DNA of 19,283 nucleotides from SURF-24 sp964537965 (GTDB lineage: Bacteria; Bacteroidota; Ignavibacteria; Ignavibacteriales; SURF-24), in NCBI GenBank assembly GCA_964537965.1, contig CAZIDB010000075.1, positions 1 to 19,283 of the forward strand, given 5' to 3'. The position numbers were made by a program, and so were the translations under genes. Positions within the stretch are counted from its first letter, which is position 1, and each line of letters opens with the position of its first letter. Of the stretch, positions 7,732 to 14,589 are shown in pieces. The notes under the pieces are model-generated. The model searched no databases, was not told the DNA's origin, and worked only from the letters and a program-made list of their open reading frames with translations.

Positions 7732-9186
7732 ATGAACACAAATTCCATGATAAATATTTTACTTGTAGAAGATGAAGACTTTGATGTAAGACGTGTGCGC
7801 AATACTATAAGATATTTTGAATCCAATATAAAAATTAAAGATGTGGTCTCTAACGGCATGGCTGCATTGGATTTACTAAGAGAAAATGCTGACGGCTATG
7901 ATGTTGTTGTGCTCGATTACCAGATCTCCGGCGGATTAATGGGCGAAGCACTTATAAGAAAAATTAAAGAGCAGGACAGGTTTGTTCAGATAATTGTTAT
8001 TACCAAGATGACAATAAATGTTACGGATTACGACTTTGCACAAAGTCTTATGCAGGCAGGTGCTTTTTGGTACTGTACAAAATATCCTGGAAATATCGAA
8101 GATTATATTTACCAGCCGACAGATTTCATACTTAGCCTTTACAATGCGTACGAAAAGAAGAAACTGGAGAAGTTAAGGTCACGCTCAGACAGCAAGCTTA
8201 ACCAGAACATTCTAAACATACTTGAATCGAAAAGAATTATTGGCGAATCCAAACCAATGATCCAATTAAGAGAATTTATTGAGAAGTATTCACAGAGCGA
8301 TGCAAATATTTTAATTACAGGAGCATCTGGAACTGGAAAAGAGTTGGTTGCATGGAATATTCATTATAAAAGCAAAAGGAAATTTGAAAATTTTGTGCCG
8401 ATTAACTGCGGCAGCATTCCCCATGAACTTGTTGAAAGCGAATTATTTGGTTACGAAAAAGGTGCGTTTACAGGAGCCAGCAATAAAAAAGCGGGATTGT
8501 TTGAAATAGCTAACAACGGTACAATCTTTCTTGATGAAGTTTCAGAACTTCCTCTTACCGCGCAGGTAAAATTGCTTCGTGTTATTCAGGAAGGTGAACT
8601 TGAAAAACTCGGCAGAACAAAAAAAGTTGATGTTAATGTCAGAATAATTGCGGCTACAAATAAAAATCTTGCAGTTGAAGTTAACATCGGTAAATTCAGG
8701 GAAGATCTTTATTACAGATTAAATGTAATCCCTATTGATATAGTTCCTCTCCGCCAGAGAGGTGAAGACATTTTAATGCTTGTCGATCATTTCCTTATAC
8801 TTTACAGTTCTGATATGGGGCTTGATGTTCCTGTTATTGATGATGAAGCGAAAGAAATTTTACTTGCATACAAATGGCCCGGCAATGTAAGAGAATTGAA
8901 AAATGTTGTTCAGCGTTTAATACTTAATACAAGCGGAATGATTACAGCAAAAGATGTGAGCAATCCGTTTATACTTCGCAACCATACAATAATAAAAGAT
9001 GAAACCAACTTTGAAGAGATGAACTTCGGGCAGGTTCTTCCTTTGCGCGATATGGAAAGAATTTTCAGGACGAAATATTTTAAATATGTCCGAAGCATTT
9101 CAAGTTCTGATTCAAGTGCAGCAGAAAAACTTGGATTGGCTCCATCTAACTTTTACAGAATGTGTAAAGAGCTGGGAATTAAGTAA
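7732..9186 (+). CDS. NtrC-family sigma-54-dependent response regulator
   Basis: 484 residues in the standard order. The receiver (about 6-130) has acidic pocket VEDED, phospho-acceptor Asp62 in VVLDYQ, and Lys117. The AAA+ domain (about 165-400) has Walker A GASGTGK (197-203), the sigma-54 contact loop GAFTGA (244-249), Walker B TIFLDE (Asp268/Glu269) and FREDLYYRLN. A C-terminal Fis-type helix-turn-helix ends in AAEKLGLAPSNFYRMCKELGI. GAFTGA implies ATP-driven remodelling of sigma-54 holoenzyme at -24/-12 promoters. The ATG at 7732 follows a good GGAG six bases upstream. It is cotranscribed with the kinase, its evident partner. Likely targets are the neighbouring mannan genes, perhaps through the palindromes at 4740 and 18161; this is an inference. 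Confidence 0.95.
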   Translation: MNTNSMINILLVEDEDFDVRRVRNTIRYFESNIKIKDVVSNGMAALDLLRENADGYDVVVLDYQISGGLMGEALIRKIKEQDRFVQIIVITKMTINVTDYDFAQSLMQAGAFWYCTKYPGNIEDYIYQPTDFILSLYNAYEKKKLEKLRSRSDSKLNQNILNILESKRIIGESKPMIQLREFIEKYSQSDANILITGASGTGKELVAWNIHYKSKRKFENFVPINCGSIPHELVESELFGYEKGAFTGASNKKAGLFEIANNGTIFLDEVSELPLTAQVKLLRVIQEGELEKLGRTKKVDVNVRIIAATNKNLAVEVNIGKFREDLYYRLNVIPIDIVPLRQRGEDILMLVDHFLILYSSDMGLDVPVIDDEAKEILLAYKWPGNVRELKNVVQRLILNTSGMITAKDVSNPFILRNHTIIKDETNFEEMNFGQVLPLRDMERIFRTKYFKYVRSISSSDSSAAEKLGLAPSNFYRMCKELGIK

Positions 9187-9234
9187 AACGAATACGATTA
9201 ACGGAGTAATAAAACACCAATCCTTTTGATAGTT

Positions 9235-9377
9235 GTGCACATTAAAAGAAATTCGTTAAGAAATTATCCGAAGTGCAGCGTTAAAAGATAAATACTGTTT
9301 GAGTCCGGCATATGCCGGACGAGTTTATTTATCTTAGCGGAACGAAGGATAATTTTAGAATTTCTTTTAGAGTGCAT
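9235..9377. repeat. Long imperfect palindrome, MITE/REP-like intergenic element
   Basis: The left arm (from GTGCAC at 9235) and right arm (ending AGTGCAT at 9377) pair over nearly the whole element. The outer arms share AAAAGAAATTC and AAATTATCC, and the inner arms share AGATAAATA. The centre is the perfect 18-bp palindrome GTCCGGCATATGCCGGAC (9303-9320, give or take a base). No coding frame is supported. It follows the regulator stop by about 50 bp and would fold into a long hairpin if transcribed, so it may end or stabilise the sensor transcript. Its form suggests a dispersed repeat with copies elsewhere in the genome, which cannot be checked here. Confidence 0.7.
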
Positions 9378-9387
9378 GTTTCTTTTC

Positions 9388-9414
9388 GTACTTTTCTTAC
9401 GCTAAGAAAAGTAC
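9388..9414. repeat. Perfect 12-bp-stem hairpin (possible terminator or repeat unit)
   Basis: GTACTTTTCTTA and TAAGAAAAGTAC are exact reverse complements separated by the trinucleotide CGC. No uninterrupted T-run follows on the plus strand, so rho-independent termination is uncertain. It sits 10 bp after the long palindrome and may belong to the same repeat family. Confidence 0.55.
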
Positions 9415-9505
9415 ATCTGTTGAAAAAAACGTTCCTAATAATGGTAGTAAACTAACCAATTCTCGTTTCTTGTTAAATAAAAGAAAAGATTTAATAGTAT
9501 TAATT

Positions 9506-10555
9506 ATGATACAGACCACCGTCATCTATTTCTTCTCCGGCACCGGCAATGCACGCAACGTAACCAACTGGATTGCCGATACTGCTCGTGAAAAAAATAA
9601 ACAAGTAGAAACTATCGACATCTCAAAAATTGACAGGAAGAATATTCCTGCTCCTCCATCTGATTCTCTAATCGGATTCTGTTCCCCGACTCATGGTTTT
9701 AATTATCCTCCTGTAATGATGTATTTTATCTTTCGCTTTCCAAAAGGTAATGGGAATAAGATTTTTCTTATCAATACAAGAGCAGGAATGAAGTTTTCAA
9801 AAATATATTTTCCTGGCTTAAGCGGTATAGCATTACTTCTTCCCGCATTAGTTTTATTGTTAAAGGGATATAAAATTATCGGGATGCGGCCAGTTGATCT
9901 TCCCTCCAACTGGATTTCATTGCATCCCGGTTTGAATGAAAGCGCGGTTAGTGAAATACAGCATAGATGTAAACGGATTGCAAAAATTTTTGCCGATAAA
10001 ATTCTTGATGGCAAAAAGAATTTCCGTGCACTGTATGATATTATTCAGGATTTACTAATTGCTCCAATTGCAATCCTTTATTTTTTCGTGGGAAGATTTG
10101 TTCTGGCAAAGACTTTCTATGCGGATTCAAAATGCGATAACTGTGATTTATGTATAAAAAACTGCCCGGTTAAAGCAATTGAGAAAGTAGACAACCGCCC
10201 ATTTTGGACATTTAAATGCGAGAGCTGTATGAGATGCATGAATGAATGTCCTAAAAGAGCAATTGAAACCGGTCACGGGTATATAATTGGTTTACTATAT
10301 CTTATTGATGCTTTTGTTATTGTCTGGCTTGGAATGTTTGTGTCAAAATTTATTAGTATTCCGGCAGAGTTACCATTTCGTGGTTTGATTATTTTTATTC
10401 TTGATAGTTTGATTTCACTTACACTGCTTGTTCCAGGCTACCGGCTTGTTCATTACTTAATTAAGCTGCCGGTATTAAGGCAACTGATTGAGTACACATC
10501 TTTAACAAAATTAAAATTCTGGAACAGATATAAATCAGCAAAAAAGTTTAGATAG
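9506..10555 (+). CDS. EFR1-family-like flavodoxin/ferredoxin protein with C-terminal membrane segments
   Basis: 350 residues from ATG 9506; a TTG at 9470 would add 12 residues, but the flavodoxin domain starts right after the ATG, so the ATG is preferred. The N-terminal flavodoxin-like domain shows the FMN phosphate loop FSGTGNARN (about 10-18) and FCSPTHGFNYPPV (58-70). Two 4Fe-4S motifs of bacterial ferredoxin type follow: Cys210/213/216/220 and Cys238/241/244/248. After the clusters come hydrophobic stretches at about 260-280 and 302-322, suggesting attachment to the inner membrane. Such proteins carry electrons between donors and membrane or soluble redox enzymes; the partner here is unknown. 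It stands alone between the palindromic repeat and a convergent yjbQ remnant. It has no evident link to mannan. Confidence 0.85.
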   Translation: MIQTTVIYFFSGTGNARNVTNWIADTAREKNKQVETIDISKIDRKNIPAPPSDSLIGFCSPTHGFNYPPVMMYFIFRFPKGNGNKIFLINTRAGMKFSKIYFPGLSGIALLLPALVLLLKGYKIIGMRPVDLPSNWISLHPGLNESAVSEIQHRCKRIAKIFADKILDGKKNFRALYDIIQDLLIAPIAILYFFVGRFVLAKTFYADSKCDNCDLCIKNCPVKAIEKVDNRPFWTFKCESCMRCMNECPKRAIETGHGYIIGLLYLIDAFVIVWLGMFVSKFISIPAELPFRGLIIFILDSLISLTLLVPGYRLVHYLIKLPVLRQLIEYTSLTKLKFWNRYKSAKKFR

Positions 10556-10557
10556 AT

Positions 10558-10638
10558 TTATTCTCCGTACAACATTACAACAATCTCTCTTGCTCCGCCA
10601 TGGTTGCGGTATTTGCAAAAATAAAATCCTGCCGGGAA
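10558..10638 (-). pseudogene. Remnant of yjbQ 3' end (last 26 codons)
   Basis: On the minus strand this encodes FPAGFYFCKYRNHGGAREI, then VVMLYGE and a stop. It matches the last 26 residues of the intact YjbQ protein at 11681-12103 at 18 positions; DNA at 10561-10610 and 11684-11733 agrees at about 47 of 50 bases. Upstream of the fragment an in-frame stop appears within four codons and similarity ends, so no full gene exists here. It is convergent with the flavodoxin/ferredoxin gene, 2 bp beyond that gene's stop. Together with the intact copy it forms direct repeats flanking the nuclease-like gene. Confidence 0.8.
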
Positions 10639-10645
10639 ATAATAA

Positions 10646-10677
10646 TATTATTTTCTTCTTCTTGAAAAGAAATAATA
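10646..10677. repeat. AT-rich imperfect hairpin
   Basis: TATTATTTTCTT (10646-10657) and AAGAAATAATA (10667-10677) are complementary except for one extra T. It lies in the 248-bp gap before the nuclease-like gene and just beyond the yjbQ remnant. Function is unknown. The rest of that gap shows no convincing gene. Confidence 0.35.
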
Positions 10678-10803
10678 ATATCACTAAAATCCTTCCAACA
10701 AATTTCAACTTTCCTAATAGTAAGCCGGAGGTTCTTCAATGACAGCAAAAATATATTTATCATTGACAATAAATATTCTGTAACCAATTAACTTGTATTT
10801 ATA

Positions 10804-11604
10804 GTGTCATTTGTAGAAGACAAATATCAACAAAGAGCCAGAAAAGATTTACTTGAATTCTTCTCCCGCAAAGAGAATAAAATAAAAATTTTTTATTCAC
10901 GTCAGCAGGAATTATTATTTGAAGATAGATACTATCACTGGATAACTAAGAGAGCTTTACGTGATCTGATTGAATTGGGTGAGTTAATTTCCGAAAAGTA
11001 TAATTTAGAATTTGCTGGTAGTGTTAATTTAGTGTGGCATAAATCTTTTAGATATTATAAAAGAGCGGCGAAAGAAATTATTGAATTAATTGATTCATAC
11101 TCTTTGCCGAGCCTGAGTGCAGATATAGGTCTGCGAGGTGAGACGCTGATTTTAGAAGGCTTTGCCTTGAATGGTTTTAATCTTTTGGGAAGAGAAACAA
11201 ATGAATTCCATAATCTGAGATGGCAAGAGTCTGAACATAATTTAGACTTTATATTTAGTAAGGATAATATAAATTACAGAGTGGAAGTTAAAAATATGCT
11301 GGGTTATATGGATTATGAGGAATTAGAAATTAAGGTAAGGATGTGTGATTACCTTGGAATCAAACCTATCTTTGCCGTAAGAATGTTTCCGCAAACATGG
11401 ATAAATGAAATCAGAGAGTTTGGTGGCTTTTCATTAATTATGAAGTATCAGTTCTACCCTATATCATTTAAAGATCTTGCTAAAAAAGTAAATGAAGTAT
11501 TGGGTTTTCCCATTGGAACACCCAAAAGATTAGAGCAGGGTACAATGGATCGTGTTTTAAAGTGGCACTTAAATAATGTGAATTCGATTTTGAAATCACA
11601 GTAG
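10804..11604 (+). CDS. Putative PD-(D/E)XK-type nuclease, orphan
   Basis: 266 residues from a GTG start, the only usable start because an in-frame TAA occurs five codons upstream. No good ribosome binding site is visible. The N-terminal half is charged and helical (about 1-100) and could bind DNA. The C-terminal half carries a pattern typical of PD-(D/E)XK nucleases: Glu113 in a helix (GETLILEGF), Asp148 in LDFIF, then Glu161-Val-Lys163 in YRVEVKNM. After this come a charged helix (EELEIKVRMCDYLG) and a strand (KPIFAVR). I do not recognise the exact family, and neither a methylase nor an integrase gene is nearby. It is flanked by direct copies of the yjbQ 3' end, suggesting that this segment was inserted there. 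Alternatives are an archaeal-type restriction or repair nuclease, or a homing-type enzyme. Catalytic activity is inferred from the residue pattern only. Confidence 0.65.
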   Translation: MSFVEDKYQQRARKDLLEFFSRKENKIKIFYSRQQELLFEDRYYHWITKRALRDLIELGELISEKYNLEFAGSVNLVWHKSFRYYKRAAKEIIELIDSYSLPSLSADIGLRGETLILEGFALNGFNLLGRETNEFHNLRWQESEHNLDFIFSKDNINYRVEVKNMLGYMDYEELEIKVRMCDYLGIKPIFAVRMFPQTWINEIREFGGFSLIMKYQFYPISFKDLAKKVNEVLGFPIGTPKRLEQGTMDRVLKWHLNNVNSILKSQ

Positions 11605-11680
11605 GGATAAGATAATCGGCTAAAATATAATGAACTTATTCCCACCACCATTAATACGTAGTGACTATAATCTTAATTTG

Positions 11681-12103
11681 CTATTCTCCGTACAACGTAA
11701 CAACAATCTCTCTTGCTCCACCATGGTTGCGGTGCTCACAAAGATAAATGCCCTGCCAAATTCCAAGGTTTAATCTTCCGTTGGTAACAGGAATTGTAAC
11801 TGAGCTTCCGATAATTGTGGCTTTGATATGTGAAGTCATATCGTCAGTGCCTTCAAGGGTGTGTTCATAATAATGAGCATCTTTTTCCGGGACAGCTCTG
11901 TTAAAATATGTCTCCATATCCCGGCGTACGGACGGATCTGCATTTTCGTTAATTGATAAAGAAGCGGAAGTATGTTTAATAAAAACATTAAGTATTCCTT
12001 TGGATACTTCTCTTATCTCCGGAAGTTTGTTAAGAACTTCATCCGTAATCAGATGAAAGCCTCTTGAACGGGCGCGTAATGTTATTTCTTTTTGAATTAT
12101 CAT
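11681..12103 (-). CDS. yjbQ: YjbQ family protein (UPF0047, secondary thiamine-phosphate synthase-like)
   Basis: 140 residues, full length for the family. Conserved blocks are present: IKHTSASLSINENADPSVRRD (about 43-63), HYYEHTLEGTDDMTSHIKA (about 77-95), TIPVTNGRLNLGIWQGIYL and CEHRNHGGAREIVVTLYGE at the C-terminus. E. coli YjbQ shows weak thiamine-phosphate synthase activity, but the physiological role of the family is unsettled, so the name is by family only. It is small and cytosolic. AGGAAA upstream of ATG 12103 serves as the ribosome binding site. It follows the MFS gene by 22 bp on the same strand, a likely two-gene operon. Its last 50 bp are duplicated at 10561-10610. Confidence 0.93.
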   Translation of the reverse strand: MIIQKEITLRARSRGFHLITDEVLNKLPEIREVSKGILNVFIKHTSASLSINENADPSVRRDMETYFNRAVPEKDAHYYEHTLEGTDDMTSHIKATIIGSSVTIPVTNGRLNLGIWQGIYLCEHRNHGGAREIVVTLYGE

Positions 12104-12125
12104 ACAGTCATTTCCTAATTAAAAA

Positions 12126-13304
12126 TTAATTCCTTGCCGGCACTTTCATAAAAAATAAAAGAACAACACCAACCAACGCAAATGCTGCTCCTGCAATAAA
12201 TACAGAGGTTATACTGCTAATTGAAAACACGAATCCCATTACAAGCGGACCAAGTGTTTGACCAATTCGTAAAACCATTCCGTTCATAGACATAAATGCA
12301 GCGCGGTATTCAAGCGGGGCAATATTGCTTAAAGATGTTTGAATTGACGGAATGTTTATTCCATGTCCAAATCCATAAATCAAAATAGGAAGCAGCAAAA
12401 CATAAAGTGAACCGGCTGTTGGAATTATTAAAAGTCCAAGAGCGTACATACAAAATGAAAAAATAAGAGCTGCTTTTTCTCCAAACTTATCAGTAATTTT
12501 TCCAAGTTGAGATGAGACTGCTGCGGTTACCAGTGACATAAAAGTCATTACAAGACCGATTGTATATGGTTTTGCAGTGAATACTTCATCAAGATAAACC
12601 GGAAGATAAGTAACATATGTTCCGTAAAGAATGGTGAAAGTAATTATGCTTAAGGCAAAAAGAATTACGGCGTTTCTGTTTTTTAAACTTATTGCTGTGT
12701 TAGAAAGATACTGTTTTAAAGTTTGAACATTTTGCGGTTCCGGGTTATCAAGTTTATATAATACAACAAAGGCAACGGGTATTGCCAGTAGCGGTAGAAT
12801 GAAAACATATCTCCAGCCGAAACTTGCAGCCAAACCACCAATAAAAGGGTAACTTGCTGTTGCAATACTCAAGATGCTTGCATTGTATCCCATTGCAGTT
12901 ATTCTTTCTTTGCCTTTAAAAAGGTCGCCAATTAAAGTAACATTTAGAGAGCCAAGACTTGCGGCACCAATTCCCTGGAAAAAACGAAAGACAAATAATA
13001 CTTCAAAGCTTGGAGCAAAGAAACAGGCAAATCCTGAAAAGCCAAAGATGAATAATGATGGAACAAGCACTTTCTTTCTGCCGTATCTATCTGCAAGAAT
13101 GCCAAAGAGCGGCGTTAGAAAAATTCCTGGTAACGTCATTGCTATTACAATAAAACCTACGTGAGTGCTATTAATGTTGAACTGCCTTGCCATCATTGGT
13201 AAAGCGGGAGTAATACTTGTAACTCCAAGTACTGCTATCAAAGTTACAAGGTAAATTATCTGGAGGTTTTTATTAAAGAATAATTTTGTTTCTCTATTTT
13301 CCAT
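12126..13304 (-). CDS. MFS transporter (drug:H+ antiporter DHA1-like)
   Basis: 392 residues with about twelve hydrophobic spans in two halves and a central loop near 190-215, the normal size for the Major Facilitator Superfamily. Motif A between spans 2 and 3 is clear (GILADRYGRKKVL, about 68-80), with a second-half counterpart (SQLGKITDKFGEKAAL). The segment ASYPFIGGLAASFGWRYVF at about 148-166 resembles the motif C region of DHA families. These are proton-coupled exporters of drugs or metabolites in the inner membrane; the substrate cannot be told from sequence. It does not resemble the glycoside-pentoside-hexuronide (GPH) symporters, so a mannan-oligosaccharide role is not supported. It starts with ATG 13304 and is followed by yjbQ. 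A repeat element lies just upstream. Confidence 0.9.
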   Translation of the reverse strand: MENRETKLFFNKNLQIIYLVTLIAVLGVTSITPALPMMARQFNINSTHVGFIVIAMTLPGIFLTPLFGILADRYGRKKVLVPSLFIFGFSGFACFFAPSFEVLFVFRFFQGIGAASLGSLNVTLIGDLFKGKERITAMGYNASILSIATASYPFIGGLAASFGWRYVFILPLLAIPVAFVVLYKLDNPEPQNVQTLKQYLSNTAISLKNRNAVILFALSIITFTILYGTYVTYLPVYLDEVFTAKPYTIGLVMTFMSLVTAAVSSQLGKITDKFGEKAALIFSFCMYALGLLIIPTAGSLYVLLLPILIYGFGHGINIPSIQTSLSNIAPLEYRAAFMSMNGMVLRIGQTLGPLVMGFVFSISSITSVFIAGAAFALVGVVLLFFMKVPARN

Positions 13305-13367
13305 TATTATAAATCATATTATGAAGAGAAAATATATGTAAATGCAAGAGAAAATTTATACCTAATA

Positions 13368-13504
13368 AAAGGGGGCTGTCTAAAAAGCAGTTTGGATATC
13401 ATTGCGAGGAGAATAACGACGAAGCAATCTATTCCATTAACATTAAAATGAGATCACTTCGCTTTACTCGTGATGACAATCTTACTTTTGGGTCAGCCCC
13501 CTTT
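13368..13504. mobile_element. MITE-like element with terminal inverted repeats
   Basis: The ends AAAGGGGGCTG (left) and CAGCCCCCTTT (right) are exact inverted repeats. Imperfect matching continues inward (TCTAAAAAG against CTTTTGGGT). Inside are two smaller hairpins: ATTGC/GCAAT at 13401-13428 around GAGGAG and CGACGAAG, and ATCAC/GTGAT at 13453-13474. About 137 bp, no open frame. The inner sequence resembles a repeat common in intergenic regions of many bacteria, and the tips resemble insertion-sequence ends, so it is probably non-autonomous. It fills the gap between the rsgA stop and the MFS start and may end rsgA transcription. A clear target duplication was not found. Confidence 0.7.
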
Positions 13505-13515
13505 AAGTGCTTAAC

Positions 13516-14589
13516 TTATTTATCCCTGTCTTTGAAGTAGCGTTTTATTTCCTTATGAATGTTCTTCCACTTTCGCTTCTCTTCAAGCTCTGCGAACTTA
13601 TCTGTTTTTGTTTCAAGATATTTAACTTCCTTGTGTAGTTTCAGGTAATTTCTGTAACGTTCTTCTTTTATTAATCCGTCATTTAAAGCCTGAAGAACAG
13701 CGCAGCCCGTTTCATGAATATGAGTGCAATCCTTAAAGTGACACTCAGCCGCAAACTCTTCGAATTCATCAAAAGTTTTATTTAGCGACGACTGAGAACT
13801 CCACATTAAAAAGCCACGCATACCAGGTGTATCGATAAGCATTCCTCCGTCGGGAAGTAAAACCAATTCCCTGTGTGTTGTGGTATGTTTACCGCGTGAA
13901 TCAGATTCCCGAATAGCATTTGTTTTAAAATGCTCTTCTCCAAGTAAGAGATTTATAAGAGTCGATTTACCAACTCCGGATGAACCAATAAAAGCAATAG
14001 TTACTCCTTCGCCAAGAAACTGATAAAGATTGCTGATGCCGGTTTTATCAACTGCGCTTACTGCTACTACATCAAGTTCATCTTTAATCTTTTTTACTTT
14101 ACTTACTTTTGTTTCAACATCGGGACACAAATCGGATTTATTCAAAACAACAACAGGTTTTGCGCCCGACTGGTAAACTGCGGTAAGATATCTTTCCAGC
14201 CGGTTGATGTTAAAATTATCATCCAGTGCCTGAACGATAAAAACTATATTGATGTTTGCGGCGATTACCTGTTCGCTTACTTTTTTATCTGTTGATTTAC
14301 GGGAAAGTCTTGTTTGCCGGTTTACAACTTCGTGAATAACGGCTTTCTCATTATTATCGTAAAGTGATACGGCAACCCAATCCCCAACTTTAGGCAGATC
14401 AGAATTGTCTTCTGTTGCAAACATTAATTTACCGGAACATTCACCTGTTGCTTCGCCAGCTTCTGTGTAAACCAAATAATTTGTTTTATTCTCAATTGCA
14501 ATTCTTCCGGCAGAAAAGCCCTGCCGCTTATAACTTTCAAATTCGTTCTCAAAAAAACTATTCCAACCTAATTGCTTAAGGTTAAACAT
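13516..14589 (-). CDS. rsgA: Ribosome small-subunit-dependent GTPase A
   Basis: 357 residues, typical length. An N-terminal OB-fold (about 30-100) precedes a circularly permuted GTPase domain in which the G4 motif NKSD (150-153) comes before the G1 P-loop GSSGVGKS (202-209) and G3 DTPG (253-256), the hallmark of YjeQ/RsgA. The C-terminal zinc site is Cys283, Cys288, His290 and Cys296 (CHFKDCTHIHETGC). It binds the 30S subunit and uses GTP hydrolysis for late maturation steps such as RbfA release. AAGGAG lies eight bases before ATG 14589. It appears monocistronic; an inverted repeat at 14661-14695 lies in its presumed leader or promoter region. Confidence 0.96.
   Translation of the reverse strand: MFNLKQLGWNSFFENEFESYKRQGFSAGRIAIENKTNYLVYTEAGEATGECSGKLMFATEDNSDLPKVGDWVAVSLYDNNEKAVIHEVVNRQTRLSRKSTDKKVSEQVIAANINIVFIVQALDDNFNINRLERYLTAVYQSGAKPVVVLNKSDLCPDVETKVSKVKKIKDELDVVAVSAVDKTGISNLYQFLGEGVTIAFIGSSGVGKSTLINLLLGEEHFKTNAIRESDSRGKHTTTHRELVLLPDGGMLIDTPGMRGFLMWSSQSSLNKTFDEFEEFAAECHFKDCTHIHETGCAVLQALNDGLIKEERYRNYLKLHKEVKYLETKTDKFAELEEKRKWKNIHKEIKRYFKDRDK

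Noticed and set aside
10575..10787. A 70-codon minus-strand frame in the gap before the nuclease-like gene
   Set aside because: It runs through the yjbQ remnant in a different frame, has no ribosome binding site, and its sequence has no recognisable fold or conserved look.
10713..10802. A minus-strand stretch reading YKLIGYRIFIVNDKYIFAV then IEEPPAYY and a stop
   Set aside because: The wording looks protein-like and may be a remnant of a small gene, but there is no start codon after the preceding stop and it covers only about 30 codons, so it is not called.
11604..11648. GGGATAAG ... CTTATTCCC inverted repeat between the nuclease-like gene and yjbQ
   Set aside because: One arm has an extra base and the loop is about 30 nt; no T-tract. 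Too weak to call a terminator.
12874..13164. A 96-codon plus-strand frame opposite the MFS gene
   Set aside because: It lies wholly within the MFS coding region, antisense to spans 2 to 5, and has no features of its own.
12126..13304. The MFS protein as the missing mannan-oligosaccharide importer
   Set aside because: Its motif A and motif C-like segments match drug/metabolite exporters, it is co-oriented with yjbQ and it lacks the palindrome found at the mannan promoters.
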